Positions 36,660 through 46,540 of a stretch of DNA of 64,000 nucleotides are shown one piece after another (position 1 is the stretch's first letter; each line of letters opens with the position of its first letter). The DNA comes from Physcia stellaris (lineage: Eukaryota > Ascomycota > Lecanoromycetes > Caliciales > Physciaceae): NCBI GenBank assembly GCA_018902385.1, contig JABSSW010000001.1, positions 186,001 through 250,000 of the forward strand. The letters are read 5' to 3'. Both the position numbers and the translations under genes were made by a program. The notes beneath the pieces are model-generated. The model searched no databases. It was not told the origin of the DNA and was given only the letters and a program-made list of their open reading frames with translations.

Positions 36660-37221
36660 TATTGTTTTTTTTCTCTTTCTTCTTGAATCAATCAGGAGTC
36701 AATTCGGGATGTAGCTTTCAGCATTTATTTTCAGGATGTATGTTTCGGTCGCAATGCGGACATTTCTTCTTCTTGCTTTGCTTCGAAGTGGTGGCTCGAT
36801 AATCGTCAGATATTTCGCGATTTTGCTGACGACGTTCCTTTTTCAACAACATGTTTCTGGTTCGTTTCGACGTCAAATCCGGCAGCAAGCTTCATATTTG
36901 TATCAAATTCTCGTAACGAGAGTTCAAAGTCATCATCATACATATCAGAATCTGCTTATTTGTAGTAAAGTTCACTTCGGTAGCAGTAATTTTTTCCATG
37001 AGGATTTTGACATGAGTGAGAAACTCTGTCATGTTGTTGAAATCATCGGTTTTTAACGAGTAGAATTTTTTCATGAGTCGCATGAACTGTGCGTCTCTCA
37101 CGGGTTGTAACAATTCGTATAGTCTTTTTAGCATCAAGTAGTCATTGTTGAAGTGAAAAGCTTCGAGCATTTGCTTAATCTTCAGCGAAATTCGCGGCGT
37201 CATTTCGTCGGCTGTTTTCAT
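36660..37221 (-). pseudogene. Copia gag remnant with zinc knuckle, stops at TGA
   Basis: The frame opens MKTADEMTPRISLKIKQ and continues through a gag-like helical region (ARFMRL-like and FNNMTEFLTHVKILMEKI segments). It first stops at TGA near 36892. The same frame continues past that stop and reaches a CCHC zinc knuckle, KCPHCDRNIHPENKC, then KLHPEL, with further TGA codons directly after the knuckle and shortly downstream. The TGA after the knuckle stands where copia gags usually have Trp. So these stops can be single G-to-A changes, as RIP produces. Not functional as it stands. Confidence 0.75.
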
Positions 37222-37573
37222 GACTTTTTCTTCTCATTTTGTTTTTTCTATTTTGATTTGAGCTTTCTGTTCGTCAGTGTATTTCTTCTTGTCCTTCAGA
37301 ACAATGCTAGGTTTGAAGGCATTCTGTGTATATTTTCACAGTTTTTTTTTGCGTAGACGGGCTCGAATATTCAGAATTCACATCGATAAGTTGTTCTTAG
37401 TGAGCATTAATATGGTTTCGTCATCGGAATCGCGTTTGAAAGGCATAATGATTCGTAACACTTTTGATCGAGAACGTCAAACGTCTGTAACAGAAATCGC
37501 TAAATCAAGCTCAATAAAATGCGGCAATCACTGTCAAATGCGTAGCTTCGAAGTGCAAACCGAGTCCATGATC

Positions 37574-37724
37574 TGTTGGAATATCATGGTTGCATCATTG
37601 TTTGATTCGTTCTAACTAGGAGGTAGGTGCTATTTACATATGTGAGGATGTCATAACTGCAGGTCCCGGGCAACGCGCTGGCCACGTGCCAAGCATCCTA
37701 ATGAGGCTTAGCGTATTTCTAACA
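37574..37724 (-). repeat. LTR (right copy)
   Basis: 151 bp, TG...CA ends, followed by the target duplication CCTAG. Relative to gag direction this is the 5' LTR. Confidence 0.85.
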
Positions 37725-37817
37725 CCTAGTCCTGGTATTGTTCGTATGAGCGATCTCTGTACAGAACGCGAGTAGTGAGTACTTCTTCGTTGTAGGAGCT
37801 ATTCATTAGCGGCTTAT

Positions 37818-38246
37818 TAGGGGTCTTCAGACCTCTTTTTCGCAACCTGTTTTTTTTACATTCTAGATGTACTAGGTGTACTATATGGCCCATATGGTGT
37901 CATAGAATCGTGAGGACCCCGACAATGAGAAGTTCTGTAAACGTGTATGTGCTAGACGATTTGTAGTATAGCGACAGATATAAATATTCTTGGCGTGTTT
38001 TGAAACGAGAAGCGAGTAACAACAACGCGAGAAGAGAGGTTACGTCTTTCACGCTAGTGATTTGTGGGCCATATGAGTCTTCAGATAAATTAAACGGAAC
38101 GAATTCGTCTGATTTGTTTTATTGGTCTTGTAGGCTATATGGTACATAAATGCGACAATAACTAGCGTGGGGGAGGTGTTTCACCCCCCTGTTTGCAGGC
38201 CATATGGGTATTGTAGGAGGTCGAAAAAGAGGTCTGACGACCCCTA
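37818..38246. mobile_element. Inverted-repeat element, copy B, 429 bp
   Basis: The left end reads TAGGGGTCTTCAGACCTCTT and the right end, in reverse complement, TAGGGGTCGTCAGACCTCTT; both continue into TTTCG. The termini match those of the element at 32236. The interior contains several copies of CCATATGG-like sequence and no ORF. No clear target duplication was resolved. Confidence 0.7.
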
Positions 38247-38617
38247 TTAGCAGATACGCTATAGCAATAGCGTAAACCAAGTTTCTAGTTGCTACTTCAC
38301 ATCTATACACCTACCTACAATAGTTTCAGCTACTGCAGGTGTTTCGTTGCGACATTTCGGCTCAGGCCTCCGGGACTTTGATGTTCTCTATCTGAGCTAC
38401 CGAGAGGGTCTCCTTCGTTACAAGCACCGGACCATTAATAGGGGATCGCGAAAGGCATGAATACATTCGGACAATCAACCTGCAACTCTTCTGACACTAA
38501 ATTTCACCCAGCTGGAGATAGCCTGGAATAGGGTAGTTTGCTTTGAATCTCAGGAACTCGAAAATTGGGTTCTCGAGTAAGAAAGTAAGATCAGGAGAAA
38601 GCTAGAGGATCGACTAC
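38247..38617. promoter_or_regulatory. Promoter region of the GNAT gene
   Basis: About 370 bp between the inverted-repeat element and the ATG at 38618. Nothing specific seen. Confidence 0.5.
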
Positions 38618-39660
38618 ATGGAGGGCGACTTAGTCTTTCGAGATGCGGATCCCTCCGAGGACGACGAGCTCGCCCGCATCATGTATAATGCGTTCCTACC
38701 AATATGGCATGTACTCCCGCATTTCTTCTCTTTCTATACTCCCCTCCACTTATCTCCACTGCATTTCCTTTTTAGCATAAAGATTCGTGACAGCTTTTCA
38801 TTCCCAATCTCCCACTCTCAAATCATTCGCTTCCCAGAATCCAGCTCCACCCAAACCCCTCGACCCCCAACTCTCCACACTCCATACTCCATACTCCTTT
38901 CCACGAACGACGCTGACATCAAAAACAGGAACCACAACTGGTTTCAATGCCTCACCGCGCCACTAGATCTCATCCCGAGCACCACCTCCCCCCTAACAAC
39001 CCTCCAAGCCCGGCGCCTCGCCTTCTACCGCTCCTGGTTCGCCCTCGTCCGCGTCCACTCCGGCGTCGTCGCCCTCGCCTACACACCACCCGCCTCTTCC
39101 TCCCCGTCCTCCTCCCCCTCCTCCTCCCCCTCCTCCCCCCTCCCAAATCTTCACAACCTCCCCCTCAAACACCATCGCAGCAATCGTCCTCCTGCTCCCC
39201 CCTCACTGCCGCCCAACCTGGTTCTCCCCGCTCATAGCCTGGCGCACGAACCTCCTCCCCTCCCTCCTCGGCCTCTCCCTCCGCGGCGTCTACCGCATCG
39301 CCATAACCTTCGAAGGAAACGTGCACCGCCTTATCCACACCGGTCCCTCCTCGCGACACATCGGCGGAGGCGACGAGGGGAATCTGATTATGTGTCATGG
39401 CTGTGTGCGGAATCCGGAGTGGGAGGGGCGGGCGCCGGCGCGGAGGCTACTGGATTGGGCCATCAGGCGATGGTGGAGGGAGAGGGGGGTGGTGCCGGTG
39501 TGGTTGGATACGAGTATTGAGGAGGGGGTTAGGGCGTATCGGGAGGTGGGGTTTGAGGTGCTGGGCGATTGTGCGGTGGAGACTGGGGCTGATTATTGGG
39601 GGTTTAGGTTACGGGAGGGGGTGGGGGGGAGGAGAGGGCGAGGGCGAGGGAGAGGAGTAG
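38618..39660 (+). CDS. GNAT-family N-acetyltransferase, frame broken in a poly-C tract
   Basis: Starts MEGDLVFRDADPSEDDELAR. An intron at about 38707-38928 (222 nt, CTGAC branch near 38912) would join LPIW to NHNWFQCLTAPL; its donor would be GC rather than GT. Reading continues to SGVVALAYTPP, enters a C/T-rich tract (about 39098-39150), and resumes one base out of phase as SQIFTTSPSNTIAAIVLLL. The acetyl-CoA-binding region is there: NPEWEGRAPARRLLDWAIRRW, then VWLDTSIEEGVRAYREVGF, a typical GNAT motif A/B arrangement. The 3' end runs into G-rich repeats, so the true stop is unsure (39660 or 40025). Acetyl acceptor unknown. Confidence 0.65.
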
Positions 39661-40330
39661 GCAGTGGGTTATGGTTAGGGTGCCGAGGGGGAGGGGGAGG
39701 GGGGCTGGCGGGGGAGGAGGAGGGTAGAAAGGGGAAGGGGAGGGGGAGGGGGAGGAGGATGGTGGGAAGGGGAAGGGTAATGAGCTCGAGAAGAAAACTT
39801 AGCTGTAAGATCACCTCAACGCGTCTAGGAATGTGGAGAAATCAACGTTCGCCATATACCTACCCTTCAACTGAGATGTCGTCCAGACCAGCTTCTTATC
39901 TGACCATCCGCATTCATGACAATGAAAGAAAAAAAGGAGATCCGCAACTCGAATCCGTCCGTCCCTCCCATTCCATCGCGGATTTAGCAGCGAGCCCAAA
40001 TGCTGGAATCCCCACGGACCGATAGCATTTTAGGCTGGATTTATCCAGGGAAGGGGAATGCGTTTCTTCTTCCCCCTGAGACTGACATACTTATGTTTTG
40101 AATTCTGTTGGCTTTTGCCGATGACGAAGGGTAGAGCAGACAGGCTCGCCTTGAAACAGCTGAACTGGTATTCCGGCACCAATTGCACATAGGCAGCATC
40201 TCGACATGCGAAAAAGCGAAATCAGTGAACACAACATATCGAAGAGATTGTCATCTCCCCTCCTTATTCGAACCTGGAGAACACCAGGGTATCGAAACCC
40301 AACCCACCGAGATATATATAAGCCTACCCG
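39661..40330. other. Intergenic, 3' flanks
   Basis: A G/A-rich tract to about 39790, then unremarkable sequence. The GNAT frame stays open to 40025, but composition suggests this is not coding. Confidence 0.45.
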
Positions 40331-42117
40331 TCAATTCGACCCCGCAAACGCACTCTCAAACCACCACCCACACCTCCCCACCGCCTCCTCCTTCCCAACC
40401 GGAAACCCGCTCTCAGTCAAATTCAGCACCTCCGCCTCTTTCCTTCTCCCCACCACATCCTCCTGCCGCACCTCCCAAGCCGGAAAGCGCGGGACCTGGC
40501 GCCCATTCGGGTCCCCCTTTCGCACGAAATTCGCGATCGATCTCTGAAGCGCATGCGCCACGGTGACGTTGACGTCATGTTGGTAGCTCGCGCCGTTGTA
40601 GAATGTATACGCCAGGTCCTGGGCGTGGTAGGCGGGGGCAACGGAGAAGATGTAGTTCCACGCCCGGGGCGCGTAGGTCGCTGCGAGCAGGACGGTCCAG
40701 CAGAGGTTGTAGACGTCTGCGTCGAGGAGGGACAGTCGACCGTTTTGGGTGCTGTATGGCGTGCGGGGGTTGGGAGGGGGGTAGAGTGTGTTGTTTATAT
40801 ACCTGATCTGGGCGCGGGTTGCGGTTGGGAATTGGGATTTGAGGAAGGTGTCGAAGGCGGCGGAGGTGTTGCTGCTGGGCGGGATGAAGAGGCGGGCTTC
40901 GTTCGCGTTGTGGCCTGCCATTACTTTCAGGCCTTTGATGTACCGGCCAGAGGTGTAGAGGCGCGAGGGCAAGTCAGGGATCAGATCCCCATCGACGAAA
41001 GGGCCGAAGTAAGGCGTTGAAGCCTCGACTTCTTGATTCGCTTTCATCAAAACTTCAGTGGGTAGTTTGCGTGCTTCGTCTACGCTACTGACGTTCAGAG
41101 CTGCAAGGAAGGCATTGCCGACTTTGTGCTGATTGTTTCCTTTGCCCACCTGTGGACCGGGGCTCTGGCCGATGACTTGGTGAAAAAGACTGTTTTCCGA
41201 GGGTTTGGAGGCGCCGTAGGCTATGGCGTGGAACATGACTGAGGCACCGCCGCCGGATTCGCCGAGGATAGTTACGCGGCTTGGATCGCCGCCGAAGAGG
41301 TGAATGTGCTTCTGGATCCACTTGAGTGCGAAACGTTGATCTAGTAGGCCCGCATTGGGTGAGGTGATATTCGAGGCCGCGTTGCCAAGGCCACCAAGGA
41401 ACCCAAAGGCGGTAAGCTGTGGCTGCATCAGAGAAACAATTCAGACATGATAGGGAACTGGTAGAGGGCACAATACCCTGTAATTCATGGAGACAAATAT
41501 CATCTCGTTCTTACCAGCCGCTAGTAGCCCTTGTGGATCGTAAAGAGTGGTCTTATCACCAATGAAAAACCCACCACCATGGATATTCACAAGTACAGGG
41601 GCAAGCTGCCGCCCATGATTATGATAGACGGAAGTCGGTACCACGACATCAAGAAATAGGCAGTCTTCGCTCTCAGGCAGAGTTGAATTCCCTATGGGGA
41701 TTACCTGACCATCAGGTAGACCAGCATTGTCCCAATTCCAACTTGCAGGCGCTGCTTGTGGACAGATGGATGCATTCGTACCGTCCAATACACCATGCTC
41801 ACGATCCTGAAGAGGAGGTTCCGGATCACTGAACCTGAGTTTACCCAAGGGAGGAGCAGCGTAGCGAATGTTTGAAAAGTTGTAGTATGCCCCGGTTTGC
41901 TGGAATGGATCATTAGTCTCGCGGTATATACCAATTATTAGGCAGATGTTTGACTTGCGTTGAATTTTGTTGGCCTATAGATAGCATACCCCAAATCTAC
42001 GTGAGGAATTTGATGCCTAATGGTTGCTGATCCAGATGAAGGCAGCTCTAGCGAGAAAGCCAATGAAGAGAACAATACGGAGAAGCAGAAAGAAACAAGG
42101 AAACGTCGAAAAACCAT
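40331..42117 (-). CDS. Secreted carboxylesterase type B, about 556 aa
   Basis: Three exons on the minus strand: about 41955-42117, 41477-41899 and 40331-41416. An N-terminal signal peptide is visible (MVFRRFLVSFCFSVLFSSLAF). The fold signatures are YYNFSNIRYAAPPLGKLRF, EDCLFLDVVVP, the oxyanion loop NIHGGGF and the nucleophile elbow GESGGGAS. The elbow has Gly where most relatives have Ala. There are several N-glycosylation sequons. The second junction (AGG/CTT, MNYR-LTAFGF) is clean. The first junction is off by one base whichever GT donor is used: a 55-nt intron with an ACTAATG branch fits otherwise, so a G-run error near 41892 is likely. Substrate unknown; fungal members hydrolyse lipids, feruloyl esters or xenobiotics. 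Confidence 0.85.
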
Positions 42118-43139
42118 GATGATGTAGTTTTCCCTTCCAGCCAGCATTGAGAAAGCAGAAAAACGGAAAGTCACGCTGTATAGCAACTACTCGCCTCGAA
42201 CCAAGCAAATCGGGACCGAAAATCGTCCACTGTCACCAGCCGTTAAGCTGATAGGTATGGCATGTTGGGCGTTCTTTTGACAGAAGCATTTACAAAGTGC
42301 CATGACCTCTCCGTCTCGCTACTCTCTTAGTAACCTCCCCTCATGGACGATCGCTAGCGGAAAGGATTCAATGTTCGTCCAATCATGACAAGAGCGGATA
42401 TAGCCTTTCGCGTATCCACAGATACCCACTGGTCTCGGACAGATTCGATTGCCAACAGCGATACCTTATGTAGTACTGACGAACGGTGGCTAATAATGTA
42501 GTCATTATAACCAATTCCGAAACGATGGACGAAAGTATGATGTGAGTAGACCTTTTGATTTCATTCTCCAGTCGGGTCACGACTCATTCAGAACATTTCG
42601 CTGTTCATGATTGCAGTGGTGTTCGAGATGCGTGGCCAAATCTGCACTACATCCGTGACATTCATAGAGAAGCGCACGTCGAACAGCGATACCCAGAGTC
42701 TTGGATTGTGGCGATGCCAAGACTTAAAGTCACGCTAGGCTGTGTCGAGGTTTTATACCAATTTCTCGTAAATTCCCAGTGTTTTAATTTCTCAGAGCTG
42801 TGCAAGCTCCATGCTACATCTCGCTTACTCCTGACTCCGCTGTATTGGTAATGTCGCAAAGATTACTCTATTCAGTCATCCGGGTTATCGAATGCTTGGT
42901 CATCAATGCAACACCGCCCTAGCCTGGTGGAGAAGCATACGAAAGCAACTTTGTTGCCCACAAATCTCGTTGTTCTGACTTATTCTCAAGTATAACTGCA
43001 ATTGATCGAGGAGAACTTGGAATCATGTCGTCCAAAAGAACCACATTACCTATCAGCAGAAGTTGCTCCTTTGGTCATTCGAGGCGGATCTCAAGCAATC
43101 CCGAAGATTGTCGCCCAGCTAATCATGACCCAGCCCCGA
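42118..43139. other. Intergenic, nothing recognised
   Basis: About 1.0 kb. Short ORFs only. The left part is the promoter of the esterase gene. Confidence 0.5.
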
Positions 43140-43934
43140 TCATTCAGTGTCTTTGTCCGAGAAATGATACTTGATCTTCGTATATGGGTCCCATCCTATA
43201 GATGGTCCAGCAACGCATCCCAGGAACACGTCATCCAGAAACTCAATCACTCCGCCGCCTTCCACGAGCTCTGTGCTTTCCGAACCTTGGCTCTCATTAG
43301 GAAGTTTCCGCACAGCACGGAACTCCATGGCAATTGTGTCTCTACTCTCACTGATACCGCTATTCCATGAGTCAGAGCTGCTTGTAGCCATTGGAATGAG
43401 CTCTATATCGCCAACATCGTCGAGAGTGACAGGCAATCCTGCCGCCGCACTGGCAACATCCGTAACAGGAAGCGAAATACCGCCGGATGTCCTGCGGGTT
43501 TTCTTCAACCTATGGATTGACACACTGTCAATCTCAACAACGCCGACAACAATATAAAGCTCGCTTCTCAACGGAAGCGTGTCCAATAGCTCCTTCATAG
43601 TCTCGGGACGAGAGATGAGCTCATCCAGAATCTTCTTGGGATTTTCCAATCGTCTGAGAACGATATCTGGTATTGGCACATCTACCTCAGCGGAGCTGGT
43701 GTCGAGAAGGCGGGAGAGTCGTGAGCTCAGCCCTGAATCTCTGGTGGCCGATATCTGGAGCAAAAAATCCGATTTGATGCTGATGAGTACATTGCTAGCT
43801 AAGGATACTAGAGACGTGAGGGACGATGCTGATGGGTCCTGACAAGAATAAACAATACGGCCGAGCCAGTCTCGATGTGGGGCTAACGGGCGTTCGAAAA
43901 TGTGCTGAGTTGGGTTCCCCGCCGAAGAAATCAT
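43140..43934 (-). CDS. Unrecognised protein, 264 aa
   Basis: A single uninterrupted minus-strand ORF from the Met at 43934, well above chance length for this composition. The N-terminal half is mixed alpha-helical. The middle has ELYIVVGVVEIDSVSIHRL, followed by a Ser/Gly/Ala-rich segment (SLPVTDVASAAAGLPVTL) and an acidic C-terminal part. The IVVG-type beta strand then Gly/Ala-rich layout recalls widespread fungal proteins of unknown function that have been compared with gasdermin-like pore-formers, but I cannot support that from sequence alone. An upstream minus ORF (44040-44312) with a CxC...CxxC pattern could be an additional exon. Confidence 0.45.
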   Translation of the reverse strand: MISSAGNPTQHIFERPLAPHRDWLGRIVYSCQDPSASSLTSLVSLASNVLISIKSDFLLQISATRDSGLSSRLSRLLDTSSAEVDVPIPDIVLRRLENPKKILDELISRPETMKELLDTLPLRSELYIVVGVVEIDSVSIHRLKKTRRTSGGISLPVTDVASAAAGLPVTLDDVGDIELIPMATSSSDSWNSGISESRDTIAMEFRAVRKLPNESQGSESTELVEGGGVIEFLDDVFLGCVAGPSIGWDPYTKIKYHFSDKDTE

Positions 43935-46540
43935 GTTTGGAATGAGTCCAGAAGACTAGAATGAGGGAACGCAGCCAGAAAGTGCTATTCTTGCTCCAAG
44001 AAGTCAAGTTGCAATTGATTCCCGAGAGCTGAGGCGGATCTAGTCAACATATGGATTATCATCGGACTCCGAGAACACCAAGGGGCAATCAAAAGCAAAC
44101 AAGTCATTTGGAAGGCCGATAGACGAATATCTGGATCTTGTACCTACACCTCCAATCTTCCTGCAGGCGATGCATACAAATCTGACAGAGACTGCAGCAT
44201 CCTCGCACTCACAAGGCAGCTCCAGAGGCCAGGATGCACTCCGGGTACGCAGGGTCAATCCGCGAAGCCGAAGGGCAGTCCTTCGCTCAGCAGCAGGGCC
44301 GCTGAGCGACAATCCAGCTTCCTAGTGTGGAATATAGCTGTGGCGCAGGTCAATGCACAGCCTCATCGCCCAGAATTGCCTAATGCAGCATGATCCAGAA
44401 CGGGTCTACGGGACTTCTCGTCCAATGGATCCCATGGATTTATAATCAGACCGCCTCAGCATTATGTTGACCGTCACAAGCAGTGGGTGCGCCCTTATTC
44501 ATCGCTCGGATAATCTGCAAGATGGTGTGCAGATCATGCGATTCATCTCTTCCTTGAGTGGAGGAGCCAGCCCTGGACAAGAGCTTGAGGGGGGCCAGAT
44601 GATACCTCTCAAATAATGCGAAAGGAAGTCCTTGAGTATTCACGATCTTCCCATCCCTCGGCCTCTGCACCGAAAGGACTAGATCCTCGTCGGGCTTATT
44701 CCTCCATCTTTCCTATGCCAGATAGTAAAACAGCATCATGGGTTTCCACCCTTCCAAGTTCCGATGAGCACGGAAAACAGATAATGGAGGTGCCAGGACC
44801 ATCATTACTCCTCGAAGCAGCCCTTTTGCAGCCTCACCAACCCCTAATCGGTGTCAATCCCCCATTGGTCGATATGGCGAAAAGCCGGTCAGCATCGTGT
44901 TCCTCCTCAGCAGATCGGGCAGGAGACGTTTCCCGAGCGCACTGGCATCTCACGCATGATGTATGTCAGGATTGCTTACACCTCCTCCGCTTTGGGGATA
45001 CGAGTATTCCGCATCGGGGAATGGCCCGAGGGTAAGGCGCGGTTGATTGGCTCCATAACTCACCGTGTGACGACACGAGCCTTTATCTCTCTACTGATGA
45101 AGGTGTGTCGAAGAGTCAGCAATCCTTCTCGTCTGATACGGACGGGCATCCTCACGTACAGACCGGTTATCTTTCTGCCGCCATTCTCAAATAAACGCAC
45201 ATCCAGGAACTCGAGGATCTTTCTCTTTCTCTTTCTCTTTCGCGGCTCATAAAGATAGGTTCAATAACCCCAATTCAATCCCAGACGTTCTGTAAACCCC
45301 AAACCTAACGCAATGACGATCATCCTCGTCTTGCAGACCGTTCTATCTCCGCTGGAAACCCCCGAAAACATTCCCCATATCGTCAAGATTGAGTGATTTC
45401 CTCCCTCCTCTCATACAGGCTGACATCCTCACGCACAGACCGTTATCTCTCTTGCTGACATCCCAAAAACCGCATATCCAAGAACTCCATCTTTCGCGTC
45501 TCATATAGACAGATTCAACAACACCAATCAATCCTCAGACTTCCTGTAAACCCCAAAACCAACACAATGACCAACATCCTCGTCTTGCAAACCGTTATCT
45601 ATTCTGCTGGAACCCCAAAAATTATATCCCCATATCCCCAAGACTGAGTAACCTTCCTCCATCCACTCCCCCTTCTCACTAAATCCCCTGCCCTCCCCTC
45701 CACAACTCCCAAAAACCCAGTCCATCCCAAACCCCCCATCACCGATTCCAAACCCATCCTACAAACATCGAGTCCTGTGCCCTATCATGGACTGGATCGT
45801 GATCGTGTGTGCTATATGACAGACATTCGGTAAGCTTAGATAGATACTCAAACGTAACCCTATTATCCATAGACCATGAAGAAAGGGAAGATTTGGCCCG
45901 ATGAGAAGCTATCACCAAGACCAAAACACCGATCCATAAACAGCAACCCATCGACCCACATACAAAAACCCCTCCCCCACCCCCGAATCTCTTCCCAGCA
46001 GAGCAGAGACGCCATTCCCAATCCATTTCACAAAACGCAATCTACCTACCTTACTCCGAACCAGAACCACCCTTTCATCTACTTAGATCGAGCGAATTTA
46101 GGGGGACAGAACGAAGTAATATAGTGGTAGCGTAGGGATTTAATATACAATTTCGGGATTTGCTCTTCTTTTCTTTGGTATAGTTTGTATAGATGGTAGG
46201 GGGGGGTAGATAATATCAACAGAAGATGGAAATTATATATACCTAACCATCCTTGTCCCATCCTGATAAGCTCGTCTCAGATGGCTGTACCGGGCGCGAA
46301 TCTTCAGGTGGTAACCATACAACGGGTTAAACGCTGCCCCAGTACAAAACGCGCTGTTCCTCCCATCCAACCCCCACATACATCCTTGATCTCTTCTCCG
46401 GCACCTTTCCAGTGAATGGCCACGGGCGGGTAGACGTGTCTGCAGCCAATGTAGATGAACCTGCTACGCCCATGACCTCCGCGCCGCGTACAGAAGCCCC
46501 CTATTCCTCAACGCTTCCCCCTCCCCCCACTCCACAATCC
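43935..46540. other. Gene-poor stretch with tandem repeat
   Basis: About 2.6 kb. ORFs to 139 codons (44616-45035, plus strand) have no recognisable content. The tandem repeat at about 45131-45690 is listed separately. The right end is the 3' flank of the bZIP gene. Confidence 0.5.
45131..45690. repeat. Two-copy diverged tandem repeat, unit about 279 bp
   Basis: Copy 1 starts near 45131 and copy 2 near 45410. Shared blocks in the same order include CATCCTCACG.ACAGACCG, TTCTGTAAACCCCAAA-type, ACATCCTCGTCTTGCA and CCCCATATC..CAAGA. Copy 1 has an extra TTTCTC microsatellite near 45220. There is no coding potential. Confidence 0.75.

Larger units (their letters stand above)
35970..37724 (-). mobile_element. 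Copia-type LTR retrotransposon relic (gag only), 1755 bp
   Basis: Two 151-bp LTRs (35970-36120 and 37574-37724) start TGTTGG and end TAACA. The element is flanked by a perfect 5-bp duplication CCTAG (35965-35969 and 37725-37729). The LTRs differ at eight positions, all C/T or G/A transitions. The interior encodes a copia gag on the minus strand (see separate entry) and no pol. The 36120-36510 part has a degenerate repeat based on GCCCATTTTCATACG. The interior is AT-rich, consistent with RIP. With no protease, integrase or reverse transcriptase, it is non-autonomous. Confidence 0.85.

Noticed and set aside
35970-37724. A solo-LTR or satellite interpretation of the repeats
   Set aside because: Two LTRs with the same 5-bp duplication outside and gag sequence inside show one retroelement insertion.
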